Positions 22,195 through 34,272 of a stretch of DNA of 64,000 bases are shown here, one piece after another; the first letter of the stretch is position 1; every line of letters starts with the position of its first letter. The notes under the pieces are model-generated. The model saw only the letters and a program-made list of their open reading frames with translations. It was not told where the DNA came from and did no database searches. This DNA comes from Chenopodium formosanum (lineage: Eukaryota > Streptophyta > Magnoliopsida > Caryophyllales > Amaranthaceae): assembly GCA_024500155.1 (NCBI GenBank), contig CM044859.1, forward strand, positions 42,268,003 to 42,332,002, written 5' to 3'. Both the position numbers and the translations under genes were made by a program.

Positions 22195-23882
22195 CTAGTT
22201 GTTTTCCGACCTAGGCACTTGATTCAGACGGAATTCCTCAAGTGCCCCAGCCTCTTCTTTGACTGCCTGAAGATATTTGACCATAGCCGGATGAGTTGCC
22301 TCGTAGCTCCCCTCATATTGGCTAACGGCCAATTGTGAATCAAAGTAGGCGTCAATTTTCATGGCCCCTGCCGCCTTACACATACGGATGCCAGCTAACA
22401 AGGCTTCATATTCCGCCTCATTGTTTGAGGCCTGAAACTTGAAGCGTAGTGCATACTCAAATCTGTCCCCTTTAGGAGACTCGTAGATTACCCCTGCACC
22501 ACAGCCGTTTTTTGTAGAGCTCCCGTCTACGTACACTTTCCAAACCTGATCAAGATTATCCGGAGCCACCGGACGGGTCATTTCAACAATGAAGTCGGCG
22601 AACGCCTGACCCTTCACTGCATTTCTTGGTTCGTAAGTGATTTCAAGACTTTGCATTTCAATAGGCCATTTCAACATTCTTCTAGATGACTCCAAGGTAA
22701 ACATTGGCCGCTTGAGTGGCTGGTCAGTGTAGATCACCACCGGATGTGCCAAAAAGTAAGGCTTCAGCTTTTTGAACGCCATATACAAAGCAAGGCCAAA
22801 ATTTTCCACCATGGGGTACCGGAGTTTAGCATTTTTGAGGACATGGCTAATGAAGTAAACCGGGAGTTGCACGCTGTCTCGCTCATCAATGAGAACGGCA
22901 CTGAGAGCATGATCTGAGGCGGCTAAATACATGTACAACGTCTCCCTAGGCAAGGGACTGACCAACCTAGGTAGAGAATGCAAATGTTCTTTCAACTTTT
23001 GGAATGCCGCCTCAGCATCATCCCCCCATTCAAATCTGGCCAGACAACCGGTGAGTCTCTGAACTTCCTTGACAGAACGGGGTGACTTCATGTCAATCAC
23101 CGCCTGTATCTTTTCGGGGTTAGCCTCTATCCCCCTTTGATCAATCAGGAATCCGAGAAACTTCCCAGACTCAACACCAAAGACGCATTTCTTTGGATTT
23201 AACATGACCTTATGCCGCCTGTGGGTGGTGAATGTTTCTCGGAGATCAGCAATGTGGTCCTTCTGTATCTTGGATTTGACTATCATGTCATCAATGTACG
23301 CCTCCATATTCCTCCCAATTTGATTAATGAAGAACGTATTAATCATTCGTTTGAAAGTGGCAGGCGCATTTTTCAAGCCAACGGCATCACAGTATAACTG
23401 AATAACCCCTGATCAGTGACGAAGGCCGTCTTCTCTTGATCCTTTTTCCACAGGGGTATCTGATGGAAGCCGGAGTAGGCATCCATAAAGCTCATCAAGG
23501 CGTGACCGGCTGTAGAGTCGACCAGACTGTCGATCTTTGGAAGCGGGTAACTGTCCTTTGGACACGCCTTGTTGAGGTCTATGTAATCAACACACATGCG
23601 CCAGGTCCCATTCGGTTTCTTAACAAGGACCACATTGGCCACCCAGTCGGGGAAGTTACAAGGCCGAATGAACCTGGCGTCTAGTAGCTTTTTGACTTCG
23701 GCAGCTGCCGCCTGACTTCTTTCCTCACCGTGGTTTCTTTTCTTTTGCCGGATGGGCTTCTTTTTGGGGTCCACGACGAGTTTGTGGACAGCGAGATCCG
23801 GGCTGACGCCTGGCATCTCTTCCACTTCAAAGGCAAAAATGTCTTTGAATTCCTTCAGCAGAAGGTGCAAGCTTGCACCCAA
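22195..23882 (-). pseudogene. Tat-C reverse transcriptase and dual RNase H
   Basis: RT fingers/palm: FIRPCNFPDWVANVVLVKK, RMCVDYIDLNKACPKDSYPLP, FMDAYSGFHQI (first catalytic Asp), YIDDMIVKS (catalytic pair at about 23298). A one-base loss near 23383 shifts the frame between the two halves. First RNase H: LAASDHALSAVL to VVIYTDQPLKRPM. A second, archaeal-type RNase H follows: KVYVDGSSTKNGCGAGVIYESP, ASNNEAEYEALLAGI, FDSQLAVSQ. Two RNase H domains in series are a known mark of the Tat lineage. Copies RNA into DNA in the ancestor; inactive here. Confidence 0.92.
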
Positions 23883-24008
23883 GGTAGCATGAGCAACTGT
23901 CCCAACCTTTACAATATGTTCTGGACGGCTGCCATCCAGAACAAGATCAATGTTTTCACCAGCCGGTTGGGAACGGAGCTCATCTGACCGTTCACCGGTC
24001 AGTGATTG

Positions 24009-24983
24009 CTATTTTTTCTCTTTCTTCACCTCCACTAGCAAAGGTGCCTTTATTTTCTTTCCGGCTGCTGGTGGGGCAGGTGCTGGGTCGGCATCCTTGA
24101 CATTGTCAAGGTCTATTGGTTCCTGGCCTCCTGGGGCCATAGTGTCTCTGACGGCTGAGAGATAGCTCTCTCGGGCCGTCTTCTGATCCCCATTCAGGGA
24201 ACCAACAGAGCCGTCATCCCTCTCATACTTGATGAGCATGAGAGACGGGGTGATTACTGCCTTGGCTACATTGAGGGTTGGCCGGCCAAGGATAATGTTG
24301 TAGGCGGTCAACTCCTCAACGACCAAGAATCTGACGACAATATGTCGTCCCTGGCCTTTCTCTCCCAGCCGGATGGGTAAGTCAATTCTACCGGCTGGAT
24401 AGAACATCCCACCCCCAAAACCAACCAAGGGGTGGGTGACTGGATGCATGCTGCTGACATTGTATTTCAGCTTTTGCAGGCACCGGAGGCTGATGATGTC
24501 TGAGGAGCTACTGGTGTCAATAAGGATCCGTCCAACCAACTGGTTGGCCACCTTACATTCAATGACAACCGGGTCATCATGCGGACGACGGACGCTGCCC
24601 CTATCCTTCTCAGTGATCAGGTTGTCTGGGAAGGAGGAGCTTGCAGACTCCTGTTCATCATCATCTTTGTCCATCTTTTGAAGATGGCTCTTGGTGCCCC
24701 GGATGGTAGGGCCACCACATGAGAACCCGCCTGCTATAGTGTAGACCGGCTCCTTGTTAGTATCCGAACTACTAGCAGGCTGGGGGGTAGTCTTGGAGGA
24801 CTGACCCTTGTTTTTCTTTTTTGCCCCGGCTGAGGACTTAGAAATGTAGGACTTCAACAACCCTTTGTCAGCCAGACGGTCCAACGTCCGCTGAAGACTA
24901 AAGCAGTCGTTGGTGTCATGGCCAACCTCCTCATGAAATTGACAGAATTTATTTTTGTTCCGTGACTGAACATAACTCTTCAT
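24009..24983 (-). pseudogene. Tat-C gag C-terminus and aspartic protease
   Basis: 325-residue open segment. Zinc knuckle CQFHEEVGHDTNDC near 24945-24904 has spacing C-x2-H-x4-H-x4-C, as in the Tat-B gag. Ser/Thr-rich linker. Protease from about 24560: GRILIDTSSSSDIISL, where the expected active-site Asp-Thr-Gly has Ser in place of Gly (one-base change); then VRFLVVEELTAYNIILGRP. A TAG at 24006-24008 closes the open stretch in mid-polyprotein; the same frame resumes toward RT at 23882. Confidence 0.85.
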
Positions 24984-25103
24984 TGGATTCGGCTTTTCAA
25001 TGGACAGCCGGTCCTTTACCTCAATGAGGATGGAGTTGCAGTCTTTATTACACTCGTACTTGGGGACGTACAGTTTAAACTCTTTTCTTTTCTTCTGGGA
25101 CGG

Positions 25104-26582
25104 CTAGTCAGAGTCTGTAACCGCCCAGATTTCTTTTCTTTTCTTGCTCTCTTCTTTGTTTTTGGCCGACTGAGCTGACCGGCTGTCTTTCTGTTTGTCG
25201 GACTTCTTGGAGTCCGACTGGCTACCAGGCGAGTAGAGGTCGGTAGCTTGAATGTAGCTTTCCGCCTCCCTCAGGGCCGTCTGTAGGGTGAAAGCCCCTT
25301 TTCTGACTAGGTCGAACTTAAAGGTCGACCCGTCTCTCAGACCCTTGAAAAAGTCTGTAAAAACTACCTCGTCAGACAGTCCTTGAATCTGAATTATGAT
25401 CAGATTGAACCGCCTTGCATATGAGCGTAGCCCTTCTCTCTCTTCCTGCCTAACAGTGCTCAAGTCAAGGCTTGTTTTCTTAGCAGAGATGTTCATTGAG
25501 AAGTTGGAAGCAAACAGGAAGGCAAGCTTCCTGAAATTGTCAATTGACCTGGCTAGCAAGTTACCAAACCATTGTTAGGCAATGCCCTTCAATGTAGTCG
25601 GGAAACATCGACACCAAGCGGCATCATCCAACCCCTGTAAGTACATGAGGTTGGTGTATGCCATAAGGTGGTCTTCCGGGTTGGTAGTACCATCGTAGGT
25701 ACCCACCAACACATTCTTAACCTTGGCTGGCTGTGCCGCCTCGGTTATCTCTCGGGTAAACGCAGAAGGTTGCTCACCCAGGCGTAGCTGACGGAGCTGT
25801 TAGTCCAGTGGCTGGACAGTTTGATATGCCGCCTGACCTCCGAAGAGAGCTGGCTGCATGAAGTGAGGAGGATACTGTCCGTATGCCTGAGTAGGCACAT
25901 ACGGTACAGCTCCAATCTTCTGAGGGCCAGAATTTACGGTATTACCGCCTGTCTGGCTCTCATGCAGAGAAAGAGTATTCCCTGCAGAAGTATTGTTGAA
26001 GCTGTCTAGAAAGTTCGACGTTGAAGCCGACTCAGAAAGCTGCTGATTCTTCTTCCGGTTGATTATTTCCCGGGCATCAGGAACTGATTTTTTACTTCCC
26101 ACCGGCTACTGAGTCCGGCGGGTGTTGTTGTTCCTCTTAGAAAGAAGAATTTTTTACCAATCAATGGTCCCGGCTGCCTTCTCCTTTGGATGAGGAGTGG
26201 GCTGTCGTTCTCTGACTGACTTCTCTTTCTCCGGAGGAGTCTTCTTCGCCGACTAACCTTTACTTAGGCCCGCCCGGCTTTGGGTGATCAGCTCTTTAAT
26301 TTCACCCTTGAAACTTGTCATGAATCTCATGAGTTCGTCTCGGGTGACAGGGGCTAATCCAGCGGCTGTTTAGGTTTCCCCTTCCGGCTGCCCAGAGGGT
26401 CGGCTTGTAACCGCCTGGGAGGCACCCCGCTCCAGAGTGTCTCTGGGCCGGATGCATTTGGTTATGAGAGAGTCGTCCTTGGCTGTAAAGGTTTCGAACT
26501 GAAGATCTTAATCTTCATGGTCTGTAAAGACTTTTGGGTCATCGCCCAGACGGTTAGGGGGTGGTACAAACTCTTGAACCAT
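25104..26582 (-). pseudogene. Tat-C gag
   Basis: Start ATG at 26582 (MVQEFVPPPNRLGDD), 12 bases inside the primer-binding region, in the frame of all later gag and protease segments. N-terminal part to about 26110 is polar. 26102-25800 is a Pro/Gln/Tyr-rich linker. The conserved gag core (about 25720-25300) has a DHLMAY-type motif, SIDNFRKLAFLFASNF and EREGLRSYARRFN. In-frame stops at about 26505, 26370, 26258, 26146, 26105, 25799, 25573 and 25103; no frameshift was seen. Structural capsid-like protein in the ancestor. Confidence 0.85.
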
Positions 26583-26593
26583 CTTCGAGGTAC

Positions 26594-26613
26594 TCTCCCC
26601 ACAGACGCACCAA
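26594..26613 (-). other. Primer-binding site of Tat-C
   Basis: The minus strand reads TTTGGTGCGTCTGTGGGGAG directly after the 5' LTR end AAAACA. TGGTGC-GTCTGTGGGGA is a common plant gypsy primer-binding form. Confidence 0.65.
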
Positions 26614-26614
26614 A

Positions 26615-27089
26615 TGTTTTGGGTGTTTTTGTCCCTCGGGAGAGTTACAACACGAAGACTGTACCTGCGAAACAAACGGAGACACCGATTGGTTGGTGCT
26701 CCGCCTCCGACGAACAAGTTAGTAACTTGAAGGGAGAGAAAAAAGTGCGGAAATTTAGGTGGGTATCTGCTCGGATTCCAAGCTCAGATTTCTCTATCAC
26801 AGGGACAGTGTGTAATAAATGGTAAAAACGTGCCCTCCAAAAGAGAGAAATCTCCCTATTTATAGGGTCCTCGGGATTTGTGCCCCTGATTAGGTCATTG
26901 ATCCCTAATCATTGGTGGGCTGCGCCGCATTGCGGCTTTCTCGGGATTTGGGCCTGAAGGCCGCCATTTTTCCCTTAATTTCTGGAATGACACGTGTCAA
27001 GCAAGGATTGGTCCACTTTGGGCCATCCTTAGGCTGACACGTGTCATCCTCTGATTGGACCACGTGGCGGGGTAAAATTACCCTAAACA
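26615..27089 (-). repeat. 5' LTR of Tat-C
   Basis: 475 bases, matching 15944-16433 except for a 15-base difference and scattered substitutions. Minus-strand TATAAATA at 26864-26857. The GACACGTGTC palindromes are repeated here. A 61-codon minus frame present in both LTRs is only shared LTR sequence. Confidence 0.88.
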
Positions 27090-28185
27090 TTACCCTAGCT
27101 CTTCCTTTTTTACAATTTCATCACCAAATAGTATATGCAATGCTATACCTAAAACTATGTTAGTTGATTTTATTTACAAACATTAATTCACGTCGAAAAT
27201 CCCATTGCAAAAGTCGTCATTCTTATTTAATAATATTCCTGAAAAGGACAACAAAATAAACAAGATTCGCCTTGGCTTAAGTGATCAACCAACAATTATT
27301 TAATTAGATTCTAATCTTTATTTAACGCAAGATACTATGTGGAATTATTTATTTAATTATTTTAAAGGTGATCAAACTACACTAATTTATTAATCAAAGT
27401 CCTTTTAAACAAGAAAAAGAAGGTGATTTAACTAAGTGCTCGGGAATTTACCACTTCTCTTTGCTAGATCTCCTTCTTGTTGGGGAACCTCCACTGTAGT
27501 AATAAAGTATCGAAAGGGTGAGTGTTTAGGAAAAGAGGGCAAGGTTGCACATGTTCACAAGTTATTTTGCCAGAGTTTTAGGTTAATTTCTGTCTATTGA
27601 AGCCTCGGTTTTTGCTCGTATTTATAGGAAATGATTAGGTTTCAGGTTTCGAGCATTCTGCCGCAGCAGGTGTCGCGCGCAACAAATGAAGTTGCACGCG
27701 GTATACCAGCGCAAGTTATAGAATTGCGCTGCTATGTGTAGCGCAACTATTTGTCTTGCGCGCGTCTTTACGGTAAGATTCGATTTTATATTTTCTGTAT
27801 ATTTTCGAATAATTCTGAATCTTCCACAGCGCACCTTTGAAAGTTGCGCTGGGTGTCGCGCGTAATTGAATAAGTTGCGCGCGACAGCCCAACGCGACTT
27901 TGTGAGATGCGCACGACTTTTTCTGCGGCAACACTAAGTTTTAACCTAGGCGCTCCTAAATTCGTCTTTATTAGGGTTTAAGTTCAGGCTTAAGCCTAAT
28001 TATGACCGGGTTTAGTTAATTGGACTTTTGTTTTGGATTTTTCTTTAATTTGGTCTAGTCTTTTGTGTTTTGTGGCTTAACGAGTTATCCATAAGCATTC
28101 TTTACTTCGATCCAACACGAAGATGGTTTTGTTTATCGTCATTGCACTTTCTGTCGGGAAAGGAGGACAAAAGTAGATGGCTACA
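27090..28185 (-). mobile_element. Tat-A family 3' LTR, minus orientation, truncated
   Basis: Minus strand from 28185: TGTAGCCATCTACTTTTG, continuing like 11590-10571 and like 3668-4950. It breaks at 27090 where Tat-C begins, so the last third is missing. Minus-strand TATAAATA at 27626-27619. Dyads lie at 27668-27940, for instance GTCGCGCG...CGCGCGAC (27853-27885 region) and GCGCAA-GTTATAGAA-TTGCGC (27712-27732). Confidence 0.75.
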
Positions 28186-29664
28186 GTTAGCCCCCATTTT
28201 GATCGAGTCTAGAATAGACGATGATGAAAGTAGTCAAGGAAATAAATCCGAGACTCATTCTGTGAAGTTCTCTAAGGATAGAGAATCTTTCAGTAATGTT
28301 TAAGGATGTCGAAACAATCCTCGGTTCGCTAAGTGTTTGAAAAAAGTAGCTATTAAGGCTAGGAAAAAGTCCTTCCTAGTCTTAATGCACTAAAGGATCT
28401 AGATTGATCCTTTGCAATTGTAGAACACTCATACAAGTAAAAGTATTCAGGGTGATGTCAGGTCATGAGAAGAGATCGGTTTTGAAAGGATAAAAGGGGA
28501 GGATTTCCTCTTGATCGTCTCATCGTTGGTCTAAAGTCCCTCGATATGTTATGGAAACTTTAGCCTGACTTTAACAAAGTAAAAGATGAAAAATGTGTTT
28601 TCGGTATTCGAGCCGGAAGTCCACAAGATAGAAATACATGACTCAGGACTGGAGGCATATATCCAAATTCAATGAGAGGCAAGAAAGTTAGCAACTCTCT
28701 CATCATTTTTGTCCACAAGATGAGTACACGTGTCTCAGTACTGGGGGCACGTGACTACATGGCGCGACATCATCTTGTCGCTTCTTTATACATTGGTGGA
28801 TTCAAAACCCTAATTGTTCGGTAAGTTAGTAAGCGCACTAACTACCGTATCCATTCAAGAGGTGCATGTTCCTGAAGGTTCGGCGTGCCTGTCGACTCGT
28901 TGAGCTAACGCCTACAGTAATTCTCTACCTTTTAGTCCCGAGAGGTAGATCTTGCAAAGCTTGGGCTGAGTGAAAGTTTACGCAACACCTACGCCGTACA
29001 ATTTTTCGCTGTACGCTACGCCATTTGCATTTTTACGCTGCATGAAAACGCCTTCCTTTTTCCTTCGGACGTGAAAAAAGAAGAAAACCCGGACATTTGT
29101 AACGTCAGTACAGTAAAATGACAAACCTGTCTATGGGTGATTTTATGTAAAGCACCACCACGAAAAGTCTTAAGGCACTCTTACAAAAAACGTTAAAACG
29201 TATGCTTGGGGAAGGCACAAAGCACGGTGTGCATGCAAGATGATGCAAACAACTAACAAAAAAGAAAATAAACTACAATATGCCAAGCAATTAAAAAGAT
29301 TTTGATAATTTGCGCGCCATTACTTCTAATAACGAGCAAAAACCATCCAAAAAAATGATCAAACGGATCAAAATCAAAATCCCGGTCTTTTAGTGACCAG
29401 TATCCGTGCGCAACTCAGAAGGTCGCGCTGGCCAGGCGCGCACAACTTTCTGAGTTGTGCTGGTATGTCACCTGTAATATCTAAGTTGCGCGCGACATTT
29501 ATGTCATTAAAGTGAAAATCGCAGACGCGATTTTTCACTTCACAATTTCTCCTTCCTTCGCCATTTTAACTTTTTCTCTCTCTAGGAAGCTCAGTTTTTT
29601 GCGATTTTTGAAGCTAAAGGAAGCTAATTTCGTCCTCAATTCATATTTTCCATAATCCCATGTA
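28186..29664 (-). mobile_element. Interior of a minus-strand Tat-A-family element
   Basis: A purine tract (minus strand AAAATGGGGGCTAAC, 28200-28186) precedes the LTR and fixes the orientation. The next 250 bases hold perfect inverted repeats. GC-rich dyads (GCACAACT-TTCTG-AGTTGTGC, near 29440) follow. At 29540-29660 the plus strand looks like a leader of the antisense gene that resumes at 49964 (CT-rich TTCTCTCTCTAG, TTTTTGCGATT). Copia-B sits at 29670. A 77-codon plus frame at 28070-28303 spans the LTR edge and is not a gene. Confidence 0.6.
28268..28413. repeat. Three perfect inverted repeats in a row
   Basis: 28268-28285: TTCTCTA-AGGA-TAGAGAA. 28359-28379: CTAGGAA-AAAGTCC-TTCCTAG. 28392-28413: AAAGGATC-TAGATT-GATCCTTT. 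Arm sequences differ, so this is not one repeat unit copied. A fourth, GAGGA-TT-TCCTC, lies at about 28499-28510. Confidence 0.75.
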
Positions 29665-29669
29665 TGGTT

Positions 29670-31050
29670 TGTTTGGGTTTAGTGAGTCCGACTCACCGCG
29701 GAAACAAACCCCGACCCGAGAAACCACTCGCAATAATTAAAATCATTAAGCATATATAAATAATCACAAAGAAAAGATAACGAATCTTACCCTCGAAGCG
29801 AGCTTCGCCCAAAAACCGGGGCTCTTAATTGAAAGCTACGATCACGTCAAGCACCGCGCCTCCGACGGTATCCACACACAAAAGGCGAACACAACTTTAA
29901 GGTCCGCTACCTTTGGGTTAGCAAGGTCAGACCAAAACCCGAGTGTTATATGAGTTTAAGAGTTTTCCCAAAATTATGGAATGCTCTTTTTAACTCCCAC
30001 TCAAGCATTATTCCCAATGCCCCAAGTTGGGTATTTATAGGGAATGATGAGAGTATGAAAATCTCTCCCATCAATGTGGGACAATGAGATTTTCACATTT
30101 TATTTTAAAGCTAAAATAAAATTATTAAGCAAATTAGTAATAAATCAACAAGTGTCAAGCATACATGAGGGAGTAGGTGAGGACCACTTGGAGATGGGGA
30201 CCAAACTTGCTCCCCACTCTCTCCCTCACCTTGCGCCACATGGAAACCCCACTTGGGCACCAAGGCACCCCAAGTGTGGGCTGCTCGCTGCTGCCACACC
30301 TACGGCCCAACAGGCCACGCACATGTGTGCTGGCTGCTTGGTCGAGGCCTTCTGCTAGCAACCCACGCACCAACATGCGGGCTGCTGGCCATGGCCTGCT
30401 AGCATGCCTCACACATTTGTGCGGGCCGCTGGCCAGGCCTGCTGCTAGCGAGCCACGCATGCTTGTGCGGGCTGCTGGCCGAGGCTGCTAGCACGCCACG
30501 CACATTTGTGCTGGCTGCTGGCCAAGGCCTGCTAGCATGCCACGCACACATGTGCGGGCTGCTGGCTAGCCTAGCTAGCCAAGGCGCGCTAGCACGCACC
30601 AGCCAGCCTAGGCTCGGCTTGGTGCGCTTGCTAGCCACCTTGCTAGGCCATTTGCCCCTAGCATTGGGCTTTCTCGATGCTAGGGGTATTTTGGTAATTT
30701 TGTTGATTTATTAGTAATTATCTTGTCTCTTATCATTTAGACTCGACTTCCGACGATCGGTTTCGACGCTCTAAGCTCGAATTACCGACGTCTAAATGTT
30801 TAACACTCGGGCGACGAATTAATTTCTTCCGAATTAATTCGTCGAGTTGGTTCGTATATTTTGCTTGGGTGTGACCCGAAGGGTTCAGTCAAGATTAAGC
30901 TGTAATATTAATTATATTAATATTACTGATCGGAAGCGGCCTCCACCCAGGCATTCCGATCACTTGACCTTACTGAATATATTAGCTTTCTAATAATTCT
31001 GAACCCGCTATCAGAATAATACACTTGTTCGAAGGACACCATTCCTTTCA
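29670..31050 (-). repeat. 3' LTR of copia-B
   Basis: Minus strand TGAAAGGAATGG to CCCAAACA. Minus-strand TATAAATA at 30039-30032. The upstream part (30240-30620) is a GC-rich degenerate array: blocks GCTGCTGGCC, CTGCTAGCATGCC and CGCACA-N-TGTGCG dyads repeat about every 55-60 bases. Confidence 0.92.
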
Positions 31051-31061
31051 ATCTCCCACTT
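31051..31061 (-). other. Polypurine tract of copia-B
   Basis: The minus strand reads AAGTGGGAGAT directly before the 3' LTR. This is a standard copia purine tract. Confidence 0.85.
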
Positions 31062-31924
31062 GTCCTTCCGGACAAGTGTGCATTTAGTGTATAGTCCTTA
31101 TCCTATGTCTCTTCATGTCTCTTCATGAACTACAGAGTAAGATTACTAGTCATCTCTGTTACGTCCAGAAGTGTTTCTCGAAATCCGAGTTTGACTGTTA
31201 ATAAGCAGATGATTTCTAAAATCCATCTGAGCACGACCATGCATTTTTCACAGTCTCGCTCTTCGAGAGGCCTTGTAAACAACAAGACATGTTCCCTATT
31301 GTTAGTAGGGGGACATTTCCAGTCTTGTAATGTAGCTTCTCTTACTAAGAGGACTCACCCGCCCGATATCTGTCTTAATAATCCCCAGTTACGGCAGACG
31401 TTTGGCGGATACCAAAGCGGACCAGTACTCAAACAAGAGATCTCCCACTACTCATGGTCAAAGGAAAAGAGTTCCGATAGTAATAATGAGAAAATACTTA
31501 TGACGATTTTTAAATCTCTTAAAGTATCCTCATAGGTCAATCCAGTATGGTTCTAAACCAATACCCGTGCAAATGATTTATATCCTCATAACACAAGAAA
31601 CGGTGCTACAAATCATACTACACACTAATCTCTGATGGTCATCAATCGTCCACAAAATATGACCTTGATTAGGGATAATTTTCGATTAAAATATTCAATG
31701 TTCACTTAATAGGTGTTTCTTTATCCAAGCCATTGACTTGATACCCTATTTTGAATATTTATTAAAATCGAATGGACTCATTATTTAATTCTAAACCACA
31801 ATTAAATAGAGACGGAGTGATTTAAATTGCATGAAAATTTTAATTACTCCAAAACTGAATGGTTCATCATGGTGCTTTACATCAACATTGTTCAAAATTT
31901 GATTAAAACACTAAAAAATGGAAT
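31062..31924 (-). other. Copia-B 3' untranslated region
   Basis: Non-coding sequence between the end of the RNase H frame and the purine tract. A plus-strand frame (31125-31535) has no recognisable domain and is treated as chance. No repeats of note. Confidence 0.5.
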
Positions 31925-34272
31925 TCAAAGCCAGTTCATGACATGCTTGATTCCCATTGCCTCAATGTGTTTGTTGTGCTTCACTTGAGACAAAGGTTTA
32001 GTAAGTGGATCGGCTACATTGTCATCCGTTCCAACTTTGCAAATTCTGATTTCACCTTCTGACTTCCATTCTCGAATCATGTGAAATCGCCTCTGGACAT
32101 GTTTGACCTTCTGATGTTCTCGTGGCTCTCTAGCTTGAGCAATAGCTCCATTGTTGTCACAATAGAGGTCTATTGGACCCTTGATGGAGGGTACAACACC
32201 AAGTTCATCAATGAACTTGCGAATCCAAACTGCCTCCTTGGCTGCCTCAGATGCTGCCAAGTACTCGACTTCAGTTGAAGAGTTAGCTGTTGTGCTTTGC
32301 TTTGCACTCTTCCAACTAAACGCTCCTCCATTGAGACAGAATATGTATCCTGATTGTGACTTGAAGTCGTCTTTGTCTGTCTGGAAGCTTGCGTCAGTAT
32401 ATCCCTCAACAACCAATTCATCTTTACCACCATAAACAAGGAATTTATCCTTGTTCCTTTTCAGGTACTTTAGAATATTCTTGGCCGCAGTCCAATGCGC
32501 CTCTCCTAGGTCTGATTGGTATCGGCTCGTAGCACTTAAGGCATACGATACATCTGGCCTAGTACATATCATGGCATACATGATCGATCCAATAAGCGAA
32601 GCATATGGAATTTGACTCATCCTTTCTCGCTCATCAGGTGTCTTTGGACACTGCTTCTTGCTTAAGGTTATGCCATGTGACATGGGTAGGTGCCCTCTCT
32701 TGGCTCCTTCCATTTGGAATCGAGCCAGTATCTTATCGATGTAAGTACTCTGACTAATTGCAATCATCCTTTTTTATCTATCCCTAAAGATCTTGATGCC
32801 TAATATGTACTAAGCCTCTCCCAAGTCTTTCATTGAAAAACATTTCCCAAGCCAAGTCTTTACAGGCTCTAGCAATGGAATGCTATTTCCAATGGGCAAA
32901 ATGTCATCGACATATAAGACTAGGAAGGCGATGTCACTCCGACTGACCTTCTTGTAGACACAAGACTCATCTAGATTCTTGATAAAACCAAACTCACTGA
33001 TGGCTTCATCAAATCGCAGATTCCAACTCCTGCTTGCTTGCTTTAATCCATAAATGGACTTCTTAAGCTTGCATACCTTCTTAGGATTATTCTGGTCGAC
33101 AAAACCTTCAGGCTGTGTCATATACACAGTTTCTTCCAAAATCCCATTGAGGAAGGCGGTTTTGATGTCCATCTGCCATACTTCATAATTGTAATATGCA
33201 GCAATCGCTAGAAGAATTCAAACGGACTTAAGCATAGCAACTGGAGAAAAGGTTTCATCATAATCAACGCCGTGAATTTGCCTGTAACCTTTTGCTACCA
33301 GCCTTGCTTTGTAAATAAATACATTTCCATCTTTGTCGGTTTTCATCTTGAAAATCCATTTACATCCGATAGGTGTGTAACCTGCGGGTAAATCAACCAA
33401 GTCCCATACTTGATTTTCAAACATGGAGTCCATTTCGTATTTCATGGCCTCTTACCATTTTGCAGAGTCGGGGCTCGTCATAGCTTGCTTGTAGGTTGCC
33501 GGCTCATCTCCATCCACTACTAGGATGTCCTGATCTTCGGTTAATACAACACCGAAATATCTGTCAGGTTGAGATCTTGGTCGAGTCGACCTACGTAGGG
33601 TAATGGACTGAGCATTTGCATTATCGGGTTGACTTTGCATATTTTGACTTTGACCAATGTCAACAGCTGCTTGGTAAGCACTTTGATTGTCAACTTGTTC
33701 TTGTTGCTCGTCCTCTCGAACTTCGTCGAGTTCGATTTTCCTCCCACTTGTCATTTTGGAGAGATGCTCCTTCTCCAAGAAGACACCATCACGAGCAACA
33801 AACACTTTGTTCTAGGATTTGCTGTAGAAGTAATACCCTTTGGTTTCTTTTGGATAACCCACAAAGTAAACCTTGTCAGATTTCGGATGAAGTTTGTCAG
33901 AAATAAGTTTCTTGACATATGCTTCGCATCCCCAAATCTTGAGAAAAGACAACCTTGGCGGTTTGCTTGTCCATAATTCATATGGAGTCTTTTCCACTTC
34001 TTTTGACGGAGCACGATTTAGAGTGTGTGCCGCAGTTAAAAGTGCATGTCCCCAGAAAGAGATTGGAAGTTCACTAAGACCCATAGTAGATCGGACCATG
34101 TCTAACAGGGTTCGATTCCTCCTTTTAGATACTCAATTCCATCGAGGAGTTCCCCGAGGTGTCAACTCTGAAAGTATTCCATGTTCTTTCAGACGATCAT
34201 CGAACTCTTGGCTTAAATATTCGCCACCTCGATCCAATCGAAGCGCTTTGATTGTCATGCCGAGTTGGTTTT
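31925..34272 (-). pseudogene. Copia-B pol, 3' part: integrase core to RNase H
   Basis: Continues from 44363 across the nested Tat-B. Order on the minus strand: integrase core (ALRLDRGGEYLSQEF, RTLLDMVRSTMGL, FWGHALLTAAHTLNR), a charged linker (33800-33540), RT (QVWDLVDLPAGYTPIGCKWIFK, MDIKTAFLNG, LYVDDILPIG with the catalytic Asp pair near 32910) and RNase H (VEGYTDASFQTD, SSTEVEYLAAS; ends KHVMNWL). All segments share one frame. Stops lie at about 34137, 33808, 33450, 33216, 32809 and 32775. Resembles TNT1-94-like elements. Confidence 0.92.
34268..34272. other. Target-site duplication of Tat-B, left
   Basis: GTTTT, repeated at 44363-44367 directly after the 3' LTR. The interrupted copia integrase frame is restored when one copy is counted. 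Confidence 0.93.

Larger units (their letters stand above)
15944..27089 (-). mobile_element. Tat-C: Ty3/gypsy, Tat lineage, with an antisense gene
   Basis: Order on the minus strand: 5' LTR (27089-26615), primer-binding site, gag, protease, reverse transcriptase, RNase H, second RNase H, integrase (to 20835), a 4.4-kb 3' region holding a plus-strand gene, purine tract, 3' LTR (16433-15944). The dual RNase H and the extra antisense gene place it in the Tat lineage (known family property; lineage is inferred). The flanks do not form a target duplication (AGGGT on the left, TACCC on the right) and come from different elements. Gag-pol is broken. Confidence 0.85.

Noticed and set aside
31125..31535. 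136-codon plus frame in the copia-B 3' region
   Set aside because: No domain, opposite to the element, and in a region expected to be untranslated; the length alone is not evidence.
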